57,532 bases of DNA from Comamonadaceae bacterium (GTDB lineage: Bacteria; Pseudomonadota; Gammaproteobacteria; Burkholderiales; Burkholderiaceae_C). A program made the position numbers and the translations under genes. Position 1 is the first letter of the stretch. Each line of letters opens with the position of its first letter. The stretch is taken from NCBI GenBank assembly GCA_947446885.1, contig CANFHZ010000003.1:1-57532 (forward strand), given 5' to 3'. This document shows, in pieces, positions 39,001 through 46,809 of the stretch. A model generated the notes under the pieces. The model had not been told where the DNA came from, ran no database searches, and saw only the letters and a program-made list of their open reading frames with translations.

Positions 39001-39888
39001 TCAGCCGCGCTTCTTGAGCCCCATTTTTTCGCGCCCCTGGGCTGGCGTCATGGGCGTGCCACCCAGGCGGGTGATGATTTCCACCACGCGCTCGGTCAGC
39101 GAGCCGTTGCTTGCCAACACGCCCTTGTCCAGCCACAGGTTGTCTTCCAAGCCTACGCGCACATTGCCACCCAGCAGCATGGCCTGCGCGGCCATGGGCA
39201 TTTGGGCACGGCCAATGCCGAAACCGGACCACACCACACCCGGCGGCAGGTTGTCGACCATGGCTTTCATGGTGGTGGTGTCAGCTGGTGCGCCCCAGGG
39301 AATGCCCAGGCAGAGCTGGAATAGCGGGTTGTCCAGCAAGCCTTCTTTCATCATTTGCTTGGCAAACCACAGGTGGCCGGTATCAAAAATTTCCAGCTCG
39401 GCTTTCACGCCCAGCTCGGTGATGCGCTTGGCCCCTGCGCGCAGCGCCACCGGGGTGGAGACGTAAATCGTGTTGCCGTCGCCAAAGTTCAGCGTGCCGC
39501 AGTCCAGGGTGCAGATTTCGGGCAGCAGTTGTTCCACATGGATCAGACGCGCCAGAGGACCGATCAGGTCGGTGTTGGGGCCGAACTGGGTGGGTGTTTC
39601 GCCGGGGCCGATTTCCAGGTCGCCGCCCATGCCCGCCGTCAGGTTGACGATGATGTCCACGCCGGAGTCGCGGATGCGGTCCATGACCTCGGCGTACAGG
39701 GCCGGGTCGCGGCTGAACTGGCCGGTTGCAGGGTTGCGCACATGGCAGTGGACGACGGTGGCGCCTGCTTTGGCCGCCTCCACCGCTGCGGCGGCGATTT
39801 GCGTGGGTGTGACAGGCACGTGCGGACTCTTGCCGACCGTGTCGCCCGCGCCGGTCAGCGCACAGGTAATGATGACGTTGGGGTTCAC
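39001..39888 (-). CDS. BKACE-family beta-keto acid cleavage enzyme (dehydrocarnitine cleavage, CdhC-like)
   Basis: 295 residues of the DUF849/BKACE family: [16 protein letters not shown], the metal-binding [45 protein letters not shown] and the C-terminal [10 protein letters not shown]. These zinc enzymes cleave a beta-keto acid with acetyl-CoA. For 3-dehydrocarnitine the products are betainyl-CoA and acetoacetate. Context with a carnitine dehydrogenase makes that the likely reaction. It begins at GTG 39888 with AAAGGAG five bases upstream and appears to be the first gene of the minus-strand block. Confidence 0.85.
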   Translation of the reverse strand: MNPNVIITCALTGAGDTVGKSPHVPVTPTQIAAAAVEAAKAGATVVHCHVRNPATGQFSRDPALYAEVMDRIRDSGVDIIVNLTAGMGGDLEIGPGETPTQFGPNTDLIGPLARLIHVEQLLPEICTLDCGTLNFGDGNTIYVSTPVALRAGAKRITELGVKAELEIFDTGHLWFAKQMMKEGLLDNPLFQLCLGIPWGAPADTTTMKAMVDNLPPGVVWSGFGIGRAQMPMAAQAMLLGGNVRVGLEDNLWLDKGVLASNGSLTERVVEIITRLGGTPMTPAQGREKMGLKKRG

Positions 39889-40195
39889 ACAATCTCCTTT
39901 GTTTTTGAGGGCGTCCGGGGCCTGCTCCGGGCGCGATGGCGCGGCGGCAAGTGTAGGGGCTGCCTGCCACTGTAGGAGTGCAGGGTGGGGCGGTCCAGTC
40001 TGCGGGCGACATGGGAGAAAGTCGGCGCGACCACGTCGCGGCCCGGCTGTCGCGCCCCGCCGCAGGCAGGTCGCTACCCGCACAGGCGCACGCACCGGGT
40101 CATGGCACCATACGGCGTATTGCCCTTGCGCTGCCCGGTCGGCGGACGGAGCGTCAGGCGCCTACCGGTCACCCTCTTGTTTCCCGGACATTTTC
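39889..40195. promoter_or_regulatory. Divergent intergenic region between BKACE and MFS genes
   Basis: 307 bases without a supported gene. It must hold the promoter of the minus-strand catabolic block and that of the MFS-HD-DMT genes. A small palindrome ATACG-G-CGTAT lies in the half nearer the MFS gene. No clear sigma-70 hexamers, and no regulator gene, are seen. Confidence 0.5.
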
Positions 40196-41464
40196 GTGAA
40201 CCCCTTGTTTTGGCCTTTGGCCTCTTTGCTCAGCGGTGTGGCCATGCTGGTGGTTGGCATTGCCTTGCTGACCGTGGCCATCAGCTCGCAAGCCAGCACC
40301 GCGCACTTCTCCGGCCTGGTCACCGGCATGGTGATGTCGGCCTACTTCGCCGGTTTTGTGTATGGCACCTACGCCTGTCCGCGCCTGATCAAGCGGGTGG
40401 GCTATATCCGCGCATTTGCCGTGCTGGCCTCCGTGGCATCGGCTTTGCCCGTGCTGCACGCCTTGTGGACCAACCCCTGGTTTTGGGGCGGCCTGCGCTT
40501 TACCACCGGGCTGTGCATTGTGGGTTTGTATATGGTGATTGAGAGCTGGCTCAATGTGGTGGCGGGCAGCGAGGACCGGGGCAAGGTCTTTGCGGCCTAT
40601 ATGGCGGTCAGCGGCGTGTCCATGGCGCTGGGACAGTGGCTGATTCTCGCGGGCGACCGCTTTGGCTTCGTGCCCTTTGCGTTTGCCTCGATATTGTTTT
40701 CTTTTGCGCTGGTGCCCACCACCATGACCACCATTGCCGAGCCGGTGCAAACCGACACGCCGGCATTGAGCATGCGCCGCCTGTTTGCGGTCTCGCCTAT
40801 CGGTGCGTTGGCCTCCATGGGATCGGGGCTGATCAATGGCACCTTCTTCAGCCTGGGTAACGTTTTCGGGCACGGCGTCGGCTTCAGCGACGGGCGCACC
40901 GCGACCTTCATGGCCATCACCATCCTGAGCGGTGCGGCTTTTCAATGGCCGATCGGCCACCTGTCGGACCGCTACGACCGGCGTTGGGTCTTGTTCTGGG
41001 TGTGCGTCGGCTCGGCGGCCCTGGCGGTCTTGGGCTTTTATTTGGCGCGGGAGTTTGAGAATCTTTTGCTGCTGCTGGGTGTGGGTTTTGGTGCTTTGGT
41101 ATTTGCGGTCTACGGCCTGAGCGTGGCGCATACCAATGACCTGATTGACCCTTCCGAAGTGCTGGAAACCACGGGCGGTCTTTTGCTGCTGTACGGCGTC
41201 GGGGCCACCATCGGCCCGACCCTTGCCGGAGGTCTGATGGACGTGCTGGGCCCTGAGAGCTTGATGCTGTACTTTGCGTTGATGCTGGGCTTGCTGGCCC
41301 TGGCGGTCTGGTTTTTTGCCACCCGCAAAGGCCGCATTTTCAGCAACCCGGGCCATACCAGCGACTATGTGCGCATGGAGGCCAGTTCGCTGGTGGTCTT
41401 GCAACTCGACCCGCGTGCCGCCAAGCGGCAAGCCACAATCGAGGCACAGGAAGTCCATCCCTGA
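40196..41464 (+). CDS. MFS transporter (YcaD-like)
   Basis: 422 residues with about 12 membrane helices and the segment GLCIVGLYMVIESWLNVVAGSEDRGKVFAAYM, typical of the YcaD/YfkF-like MFS group. The cytoplasmic loop DRYDRRW (GHLSDRYDRRWVL) is the MFS motif A. The substrate is unknown; divergence from the betaine genes makes a quaternary-ammonium substrate possible. The start is the GTG at 40196, since upstream codons are not membrane-like. It is followed 33 bases later by the HD-domain gene. Confidence 0.84.
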   Translation: MNPLFWPLASLLSGVAMLVVGIALLTVAISSQASTAHFSGLVTGMVMSAYFAGFVYGTYACPRLIKRVGYIRAFAVLASVASALPVLHALWTNPWFWGGLRFTTGLCIVGLYMVIESWLNVVAGSEDRGKVFAAYMAVSGVSMALGQWLILAGDRFGFVPFAFASILFSFALVPTTMTTIAEPVQTDTPALSMRRLFAVSPIGALASMGSGLINGTFFSLGNVFGHGVGFSDGRTATFMAITILSGAAFQWPIGHLSDRYDRRWVLFWVCVGSAALAVLGFYLAREFENLLLLLGVGFGALVFAVYGLSVAHTNDLIDPSEVLETTGGLLLLYGVGATIGPTLAGGLMDVLGPESLMLYFALMLGLLALAVWFFATRKGRIFSNPGHTSDYVRMEASSLVVLQLDPRAAKRQATIEAQEVHP

Positions 41465-41497
41465 ACCACTCAGCCCACCGATCCGCAGGAGCCCGCC

Positions 41498-42079
41498 ATG
41501 CAACACGTCGCCTTCACCGCCATGCAAGACGGCACCCAGGCCGAGTACGCGTTCCTGCATGCGCTGGAGGCCGATTACATGCGCGCGCTGCCGCAGCGCA
41601 TTCTGGCCTCCTTGGAGCGCACGGCGGACACGCTGCCCGGTTACCAGATCAACCGCCTGACCCACGCATTGCAAAGTGCGGCGCGCGCCGAGGCCGACGG
41701 CGCGGATGTAGACATGGTGGTCGGTGCCCTGGTGCACGACATGGGGGACGAGCTGGCACCGGCCAACCACGCCGCTTTTGCCGCCGCGCTGCTGCGGCCC
41801 TATGTGCGTGCCGAAGTGACCTGGGTGGTCGAAAAGCACGCGCTGTTTCAGATGCAGTACTACGCGCACCACCTCGGGCAGGAGCGTGATGGCCGGCTGC
41901 GCTACCGCGAGCACCCCTGGTTTGCCAGCTGCCAGCATTTTTGCCAGGCCTACGACCAGAATTCTTTCGACCCTGATTACCCCACGCCGCCCTTGGCGCA
42001 CTTTGCGCCTCTGGTGCATGCGGTGTTCAGTCGCACGCCGTACGACCCGGCGGTCTTGCAAGAGCCTGTGCGCAATTGA
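41498..42079 (+). CDS. HD-domain protein with PhnZ/TmpB-like diiron ligand set
   Basis: 193 residues. The motif order H56, H80-D81, H91, H114 and D153 reproduces the six metal ligands of the HD-domain mixed-valent diiron oxygenases (PhnZ, TmpB, inositol oxygenase). The INRLTHALQSAARAE segment and the 24-residue H-to-HD spacing agree with PhnZ. Routine annotation would call it a phosphohydrolase. TmpB makes glycine betaine from a phosphonate, a striking parallel with the neighbouring betaine pathway, but the true substrate is unknown. The gene overlaps the next one by four bases (TTGA). Confidence 0.75.
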   Translation: MQHVAFTAMQDGTQAEYAFLHALEADYMRALPQRILASLERTADTLPGYQINRLTHALQSAARAEADGADVDMVVGALVHDMGDELAPANHAAFAAALLRPYVRAEVTWVVEKHALFQMQYYAHHLGQERDGRLRYREHPWFASCQHFCQAYDQNSFDPDYPTPPLAHFAPLVHAVFSRTPYDPAVLQEPVRN

Positions 42080-42972
42080 GCGGCTTGAGCGCCTCGCTGC
42101 GCGCCATTCTGGCGATGCTGGCTGCGGTCGGCTGCTTCTCCCTGATGGACGCAGCCCTCAAGGGGCTTACCGGTGCCTACCCGCCCTTGCAGGTTGCCGC
42201 GCTGCGCGGGCTGGCGGCTTTTCCCTTGGTCTGCGCGTATATCGCCTGGCAGGTCCCGTTGCGCACGCTGGTGCAGGTGCGCTGGCCCATGCACCTGCTG
42301 CGCGGCGCGCTCAATGTGGGCATGTTGTGCAGCTTTTCATTGGGCATAGGCCACCTGGCCATTGCCGAGGCCTACACCCTGTTTTTCATTTCGCCGCTGG
42401 TCGTGACCGCGCTGGCGGTTCCGCTGCTCAAAGAGCCTGCGCGCCGTGCGCACTGGGTTGCGATCGCCATCGGCTTGTGCGGCGTGCTGATCGCCATGCG
42501 TCCCGGCGGCGACAGCATGGTGTCCTGGGGCGCGCTGGCGATTCTGGTCTCGTCCCTGTGCTACAGCGGCACGGTCTTGACCGCGCGCATCATCACCCGC
42601 ACCGAGGGCACGGCCAGCGTGGTTTTCTGGACCACGTTTTTCATGGCCGCCGGGGCCGGTGCGTTGGCGCTGCCCGATTGGCAACCGGTTCAGCCGGTGC
42701 ACTGGCCCATGATCGCGGCGATGGGCCTGACCGGCTTTGGCGGCACGGTGGCGATCACCTATGCGTTTAAACATGGCAAGACCGCCAGCGTCGCGCCCTT
42801 TGAATACAGCGCCCTGGCCTGGGCAATTGCCATCGATTACTTGATATGGAACACCACGCCGGATGCCTATACGCTGGTGGGCGGTTGCATCGTCATATTG
42901 AGCGGCTTGTATTTGATCCGCGATGAACGTGGTCAGGCTGCTGAAGCCGCCAAGTTGGCGCAGCACCCTTAA
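42076..42972 (+). CDS. EamA/DMT-family transporter
   Basis: 298 residues with ten membrane helices in two EamA repeats (first: MLAAVGCFSLMDAALKGL to VLLKEPARR-like PLLKEPARRAHW; second: ILVSSLCYSGTVLTAR to GGCIVILSGLYLIRDE). Such proteins export metabolites. It begins with a TTG whose TTGA overlaps the TGA of the HD-domain gene, so a coupled start is likely. It ends next to a scar that marks the left edge of the accessory island. Confidence 0.85.
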   Translation: MSGLSASLRAILAMLAAVGCFSLMDAALKGLTGAYPPLQVAALRGLAAFPLVCAYIAWQVPLRTLVQVRWPMHLLRGALNVGMLCSFSLGIGHLAIAEAYTLFFISPLVVTALAVPLLKEPARRAHWVAIAIGLCGVLIAMRPGGDSMVSWGALAILVSSLCYSGTVLTARIITRTEGTASVVFWTTFFMAAGAGALALPDWQPVQPVHWPMIAAMGLTGFGGTVAITYAFKHGKTASVAPFEYSALAWAIAIDYLIWNTTPDAYTLVGGCIVILSGLYLIRDERGQAAEAAKLAQHP

Positions 42973-42979
42973 GCGGTTT

Positions 42980-43007
42980 ATCTGGTCGCGCCAGCGGTTG
43001 TCGGCGA
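42980..43007. repeat. Left copy of 28-bp imperfect direct repeat (gntR fragment)
   Basis: 28 bases matching 46994-47021 at 27 of 28 positions, in the same orientation. The right copy lies inside the gntR gene; read on the minus strand both give NRWRDQ. This copy is joined to the NIPSNAP remnant, so it looks like a recombination scar. Confidence 0.8.
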
Positions 43008-43176
43008 AAGAGATCAGCCCCTAGGCCTCGTAGTTGCTGCCCTCGTGCGGCACACAGTAGCCCAGCAAATGCCCGCCCAGGCGGGGGGTGATGTGCGCCC
43101 AGTTGTCAGCATAGGCCGTGAACTGGTCTTTCTGGAGAGGGGCGATTTAGTAGCGGATGAAGCAGGTGATGGTCAT
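43008..43176 (-). pseudogene. NIPSNAP-family protein remnant
   Basis: Reading from ATG 43176 on the minus strand gives [29 protein letters not shown], then [27 protein letters not shown]. This is clearly a NIPSNAP protein. In-frame TAA (43147-43149) and TAG (43021-43023, replacing an expected Trp) interrupt it, and the C-terminal half is missing where a gntR fragment is joined. An AGGAA ribosome-binding site survives. It is a decayed gene at the island border. Confidence 0.85.
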
Positions 43177-43425
43177 GGCGGTTCCTCTGGCTGGTGATGA
43201 GAGGAGTCTCAAGGACGAATGCGGGGAATGCTTTGGTGGGTGACGAAATTGTGAATGTGTCAGGTGAAAGACTAAGCAATAGGATGATGAGTGGCTTTGG
43301 TCTGAAGAGGAGTTGGCGGAGCTGTTCGTGCGGCGAGGAGGTCGGACGCGCGAATGTCGACCTGTAGACTCGGAAGTGTTGTTTTAGAAAGCCCAACCAC
43401 AGCATTGCTTCACGAGGTGAGATCG
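43177..43425. other. Intergenic border region upstream of the ParB-like gene
   Basis: 249 bases without a supported gene, more AT-rich and different in texture from the flanks. It should contain the promoter of the ParB-like/endonuclease-like pair. No transposase, integrase or clean promoter pair is visible. Confidence 0.4.
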
Positions 43426-44565
43426 ATGGCAAAAACCAAGGATATGGAAACGATTGTTCGCGCCGCGGCCGCGAGGAGCGTGCTGCTGCCGGTCACGAAC
43501 CTCCACTTCGACCGGAACAATCCACGCTTCCCACCGAAGGTGGCACAAGGTCCTGTAGCGGATCTGATGCAACGGTTCGTTAGGGACGAACGCTTGTTGG
43601 AGATCATCGAATCGGTCGGCAATCACGGTTTCTTCCCAGGTGAACCGCTGTTGGTTGTTCCTGACGGTGACGACGACTATCGGGTCGTTGAGGGTAATCG
43701 CCGTCTCGCGGCGCTTAAGCTTCTGGTGAGGGAGCTGGAGCCACCGAGCGGCCGCACCTCAATAGAAGAGGCCGTCGAGGCTGCTGAATTCCGTCCCAAG
43801 AAAGTGCCTTGTCTTGTATTCGACGACGAGAACGAGATATTGCGCTACCTCGGCTTTCGTCACATCACTGGCATCAAGGCCTGGAGCGCGCTGCAGAAGG
43901 CACGATACGCCGAGCGGATGTACCAAAAGTACAAGACCTTGCCTGAAGACGAGGGGCTTCGCTTGCTTGCTCGCGAGACGGGCACCCGGCGCGACACCGT
44001 CGGACAGATGCTCACGGCACTCAAGCTGTACGACCGCGCAGAGGCGAAAAACTTCTTCGGGCTGTCGATCGTGCCTGAGCAAATTGAGTTTTCTGTTCTC
44101 GGGACCGCTCTTAGCTACTCGGCTCTCATTGATTTTCTAGGGCTGGAGTCGCGCAGCGACATCATGCAAAAGGGGCTTGAGGAAGGCTCACTCAAGGACC
44201 TGTTCGACTGGCTCTTTGTCGTCGAGGGACGGTCTAAGCCCATCGTCACTGAGTCGCGGAACCTCCGAAAGCTAGCAGCAGTCGTGTCGTCGGAAACGGC
44301 GATTAAGGAACTGCGAAAGTCTGGCAATCTGGATCAATCCTACGAGCTGAGCAGCGGACCGGAAGAGGCTCTCGCAGACAGCCTGCGGACCGCGCTACGG
44401 CGACTCGAAACGGCTCAGGCGCTCGTTCCCAAGGTGCCAAAGATCAGTGAGGAGCATATGGAGCTTGCGGAGGGCTTGGTAAAAGCCGCTGCTGCAGTGC
44501 ACGACGTGGTGTTTGGTGCCCACCGACGGCAGAAGCGCTCGACAATTAAGCCGTCGCGGGGCTGA
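43426..44565 (+). CDS. ParB/Srx-fold N-terminal domain protein of an R-M-like island
   Basis: 379 residues. The N-terminal third is a ParB/sulfiredoxin fold: VTNLHFDRNNPRFP, then GNHGFFPGEPLLVVP and the nucleotide-binding-type motif VVEGNRRLAALK (EGNRR at 89-93). A central helix-turn-helix-like stretch LLARETGTRRDTVGQML follows, as in ParB. The remainder is helical with no known motif. ParB/Srx domains occur in DNA-sensing nucleases and NTP-dependent switches. It is not a chromosomal ParB: no parA or parS is nearby. It is followed three bases later by a nuclease-like gene and faces a DNA methyltransferase gene. Confidence 0.75.
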   Translation: MAKTKDMETIVRAAAARSVLLPVTNLHFDRNNPRFPPKVAQGPVADLMQRFVRDERLLEIIESVGNHGFFPGEPLLVVPDGDDDYRVVEGNRRLAALKLLVRELEPPSGRTSIEEAVEAAEFRPKKVPCLVFDDENEILRYLGFRHITGIKAWSALQKARYAERMYQKYKTLPEDEGLRLLARETGTRRDTVGQMLTALKLYDRAEAKNFFGLSIVPEQIEFSVLGTALSYSALIDFLGLESRSDIMQKGLEEGSLKDLFDWLFVVEGRSKPIVTESRNLRKLAAVVSSETAIKELRKSGNLDQSYELSSGPEEALADSLRTALRRLETAQALVPKVPKISEEHMELAEGLVKAAAAVHDVVFGAHRRQKRSTIKPSRG

Positions 44566-44568
44566 CAA

Positions 44569-45648
44569 ATGGCTGGACCAGCAAAGAAGCCGAAGAAGGC
44601 GGTTACGCCAATTCTTGACGCGAAGATGAGCCGTCCCAACGGGAGCGACCTCTATATCTGGTGTGACTACATTGAACTGCGCTGTCTGGTTGACAAAGAC
44701 AGACGACTGTCGCGCGGTCGCATGCAGGAACTGCTAGAAGACACCGCACAGATGTACGGCGAGCTGACTGATGCCGATGTTGTCAACCCGGCGGACGTTA
44801 CCCCGCAGCTCGACGGCAACTCTGATGATCCGGACGCTCTCGCCGGCGTGCCGCCTGGCGGTGTTCAGATTGGGACACGCAACGAGATGCGAGTGGTCGG
44901 CTGGTTCAATAACCTGGCCTTTCGCGCCAAGACTTTCGGCGACGCGTACCCGTTCAAGTTGTCAGCTGACTGCCAAGAACTTGAGGCACTGCAAGTGGAC
45001 ACGCCTTTGCGTGTGCTCTATGTACAGATGCTCATGTCGGCCTCTCTGCGGCTAGTGCCAAAAACGAGACACGATGAGCTGACCGAGTCTTTCGAGGAAA
45101 CCTCTCACGAGATTTTCAAGCAGCTCATGCCAAAGGGCTGGGAGGTACATCGCTTTGGAGCAAAGGGCGCGAGCCGATATGAAGGCCTGCTTTTTGATAA
45201 GTTGAAGGCCCTGGTAAAGGACCTACGTGGAAAGCTGATGCTTGAGGCCAAACACTTCAAGCCCAACGATCGTGGCGACGGCGGCCTGGACCTTGTAGCA
45301 TGGCATCCGATGGCCGGGGACGAGCGCGATGGTCTACCAATCGCACTTGCACAATGTGGCTGTACATCTGACAGCGATGCATGGAGCAAGAAATCCCTTG
45401 AAGCAGCCCCAGCAAAGTTGAGAGGTCACTTACACCTGTTGACCTCTTGGTCCACTTACTACTTCATGCCCCATGACCTCACGGAGGCATCCGGTACGAA
45501 AATCGACTGGCAACTGCGCAAAGAGTTGACCGAGTCGATCGTGATAGACCGCTCCCGCCTGATCCGCCTGGCAAAGCTCTATGGTTCGGTTGATCGGTGC
45601 GTGACGGCGCAGGCCACCGTTACTGAAGCTGTCGCGTTGAATTACTAA
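44569..45648 (+). CDS. Putative PD-(D/E)XK-type endonuclease-like protein
   Basis: 359 residues, no signal peptide. The C-terminal half contains RYEGLLFDKL (Glu205), then RGDGGLDLVAW (Asp237, Asp241) and, 20 residues on, LAQCGC (Gln262). This GDGGLD...QC pattern resembles restriction-endonuclease-like PD-(D/E)XK folds of the Q-variant type, as in some Mrr-like enzymes. The N-terminal half has no motif I recognise. Tight coupling to the ParB-like gene and a convergent cytosine methyltransferase favour a restriction role. The fold call is an inference. Confidence 0.6.
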   Translation: MAGPAKKPKKAVTPILDAKMSRPNGSDLYIWCDYIELRCLVDKDRRLSRGRMQELLEDTAQMYGELTDADVVNPADVTPQLDGNSDDPDALAGVPPGGVQIGTRNEMRVVGWFNNLAFRAKTFGDAYPFKLSADCQELEALQVDTPLRVLYVQMLMSASLRLVPKTRHDELTESFEETSHEIFKQLMPKGWEVHRFGAKGASRYEGLLFDKLKALVKDLRGKLMLEAKHFKPNDRGDGGLDLVAWHPMAGDERDGLPIALAQCGCTSDSDAWSKKSLEAAPAKLRGHLHLLTSWSTYYFMPHDLTEASGTKIDWQLRKELTESIVIDRSRLIRLAKLYGSVDRCVTAQATVTEAVALNY

Positions 45649-45653
45649 AGCTC

Positions 45654-46601
45654 CTACCAGATCGACTGCGGCAAAGCCTTGGCCACAGCGGCAAACAGTG
45701 GTGGGGGCACCGCGTTTCCCACGATCTTGTAGCGCATATCCAAGCTGCCGTTCTCCGTGTCTGGAAACCGGAAGTCGGAGTCAAACCCCTGTAGTCGCGC
45801 TGCCTCGCGGTACGTGAACCGCCGAGCTGGTGCGTCATTCTCAAACTCCCACACGTTGTGACGCAACTTACGTAACTGCGGGCTGATCGGGTGTAGCGGC
45901 ATGTGTCTGGGGTTGGCTACGATGGTCTTGGACAACTCGCTCCAATCCCGGCGGCGATCCCGTGACAGGTAGTACCAGTGAAAGTCTCGCCGGTAATACT
46001 CATTCTCTGAAGGCCAGTGACGCATGTATCGCAGCGCATCCTTAATTGTCTGGTATGGCTTGCTTCTGCCCTCTCCGTGAGTAGCCTCGGGGAATTGGTA
46101 GTCTGCTCCGAGATCGCTCCGCGTGCCAACTATGAGAATGCGCTTACGCTCCTGTGCAACGCCAAAGTCTGCCGCGTTCAACAAAGCGCTCTTTACATCG
46201 TAGCCAATCTCGGAGAAAACCTTGATTTGGTCGAGCAGTAGGTGGCGGTAGTTTGTCCGCACCATGCCCGACACGTTCTCTACGATGAAGGCTTTTGGTT
46301 TCATCTGCGCTAGCGCTCGCGCAAACTCTAGGTACAAGGTGTTTATGCGACGATTCGGATCGCGCACCCCGCCCTGGCTAAATCCCTGACACGGGTAGCA
46401 GCCGACCAGCAGGTCAGCGCTGGGGAAAATCTTGATCTTCTGAACGTCGCCGAGCCGGTAGTCGGTTTCAGCATGATTAGCCTCATACACATCCTTTGCG
46501 TATGCCAGCTTGTCGTTCGCCATCAAGACGGTGAAACCCGCTTGTGCGATACCAAAATCCGACCCACCACAGCCCGAAAAGAGCGAGACAGCAGTCTTCA
46601 T
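45654..46601 (-). CDS. DNA (cytosine-5-)-methyltransferase
   Basis: 315 residues with all major C5-methylase motifs: I FSGCGGSDFG (residues 8-17), IV PCQGFSQGG with catalytic Cys71, VI ENV (108-110), VIII QERKR (150-154), a variable target-recognition stretch of about 80 residues, IX RRFTYREAARLQGF and X YKIVGNAVPPPL. It would protect host DNA in an R-M system with the two genes facing it; the stop codons are six bases apart. The recognition sequence cannot be read. No strong ribosome-binding site precedes ATG 46601. Confidence 0.93.
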   Translation of the reverse strand: MKTAVSLFSGCGGSDFGIAQAGFTVLMANDKLAYAKDVYEANHAETDYRLGDVQKIKIFPSADLLVGCYPCQGFSQGGVRDPNRRINTLYLEFARALAQMKPKAFIVENVSGMVRTNYRHLLLDQIKVFSEIGYDVKSALLNAADFGVAQERKRILIVGTRSDLGADYQFPEATHGEGRSKPYQTIKDALRYMRHWPSENEYYRRDFHWYYLSRDRRRDWSELSKTIVANPRHMPLHPISPQLRKLRHNVWEFENDAPARRFTYREAARLQGFDSDFRFPDTENGSLDMRYKIVGNAVPPPLFAAVAKALPQSIW

Positions 46602-46628
46602 ATTTTTTGCTTACTCATACTAAGTGGA

Positions 46629-46658
46629 AGTGTATCCGCTGCCGACAGTCTGGGACAA
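46629..46658 (-). promoter_or_regulatory. Candidate promoter of the cytosine methyltransferase gene
   Basis: On the minus strand TTGTCC (46658-46653) and TACACT (46634-46629) are separated by 18 bases and lie just upstream of the methyltransferase start. Modest matches to sigma-70 hexamers. Confidence 0.45.
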
Positions 46659-46809
46659 AAGGCAAAGCCTATATGACTCCCAGCGCTTGCGTTACTTCTT
46701 TTCACCGAACATAGGTGATTCAATCGACACTGCAAATTCGTATGCAGAAGCATTCCCTGGGAGGCGTGCCGGGCCGTTCGTGCAGTCCTAATGTGTGCGT
46801 CGTGTAGTC

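Noticed and set aside
40169-42061. 630-codon open frame antisense to the MFS and HD-domain genes
   Set aside because: Composition is His/Gln/Arg-rich with no domain, and it mirrors the codon pattern of the real genes on the plus strand; a GC-rich shadow frame.
43106-43432. 108-codon minus-strand frame at the island border
   Set aside because: Overlaps the NIPSNAP remnant and its start region in another frame, with no ribosome-binding site or known similarity.
43426-44565. Reading the ParB-like protein as a chromosome or plasmid partitioning factor
   Set aside because: No ParA gene and no parS-like sites nearby; the partner genes are nuclease-like and a DNA methyltransferase.
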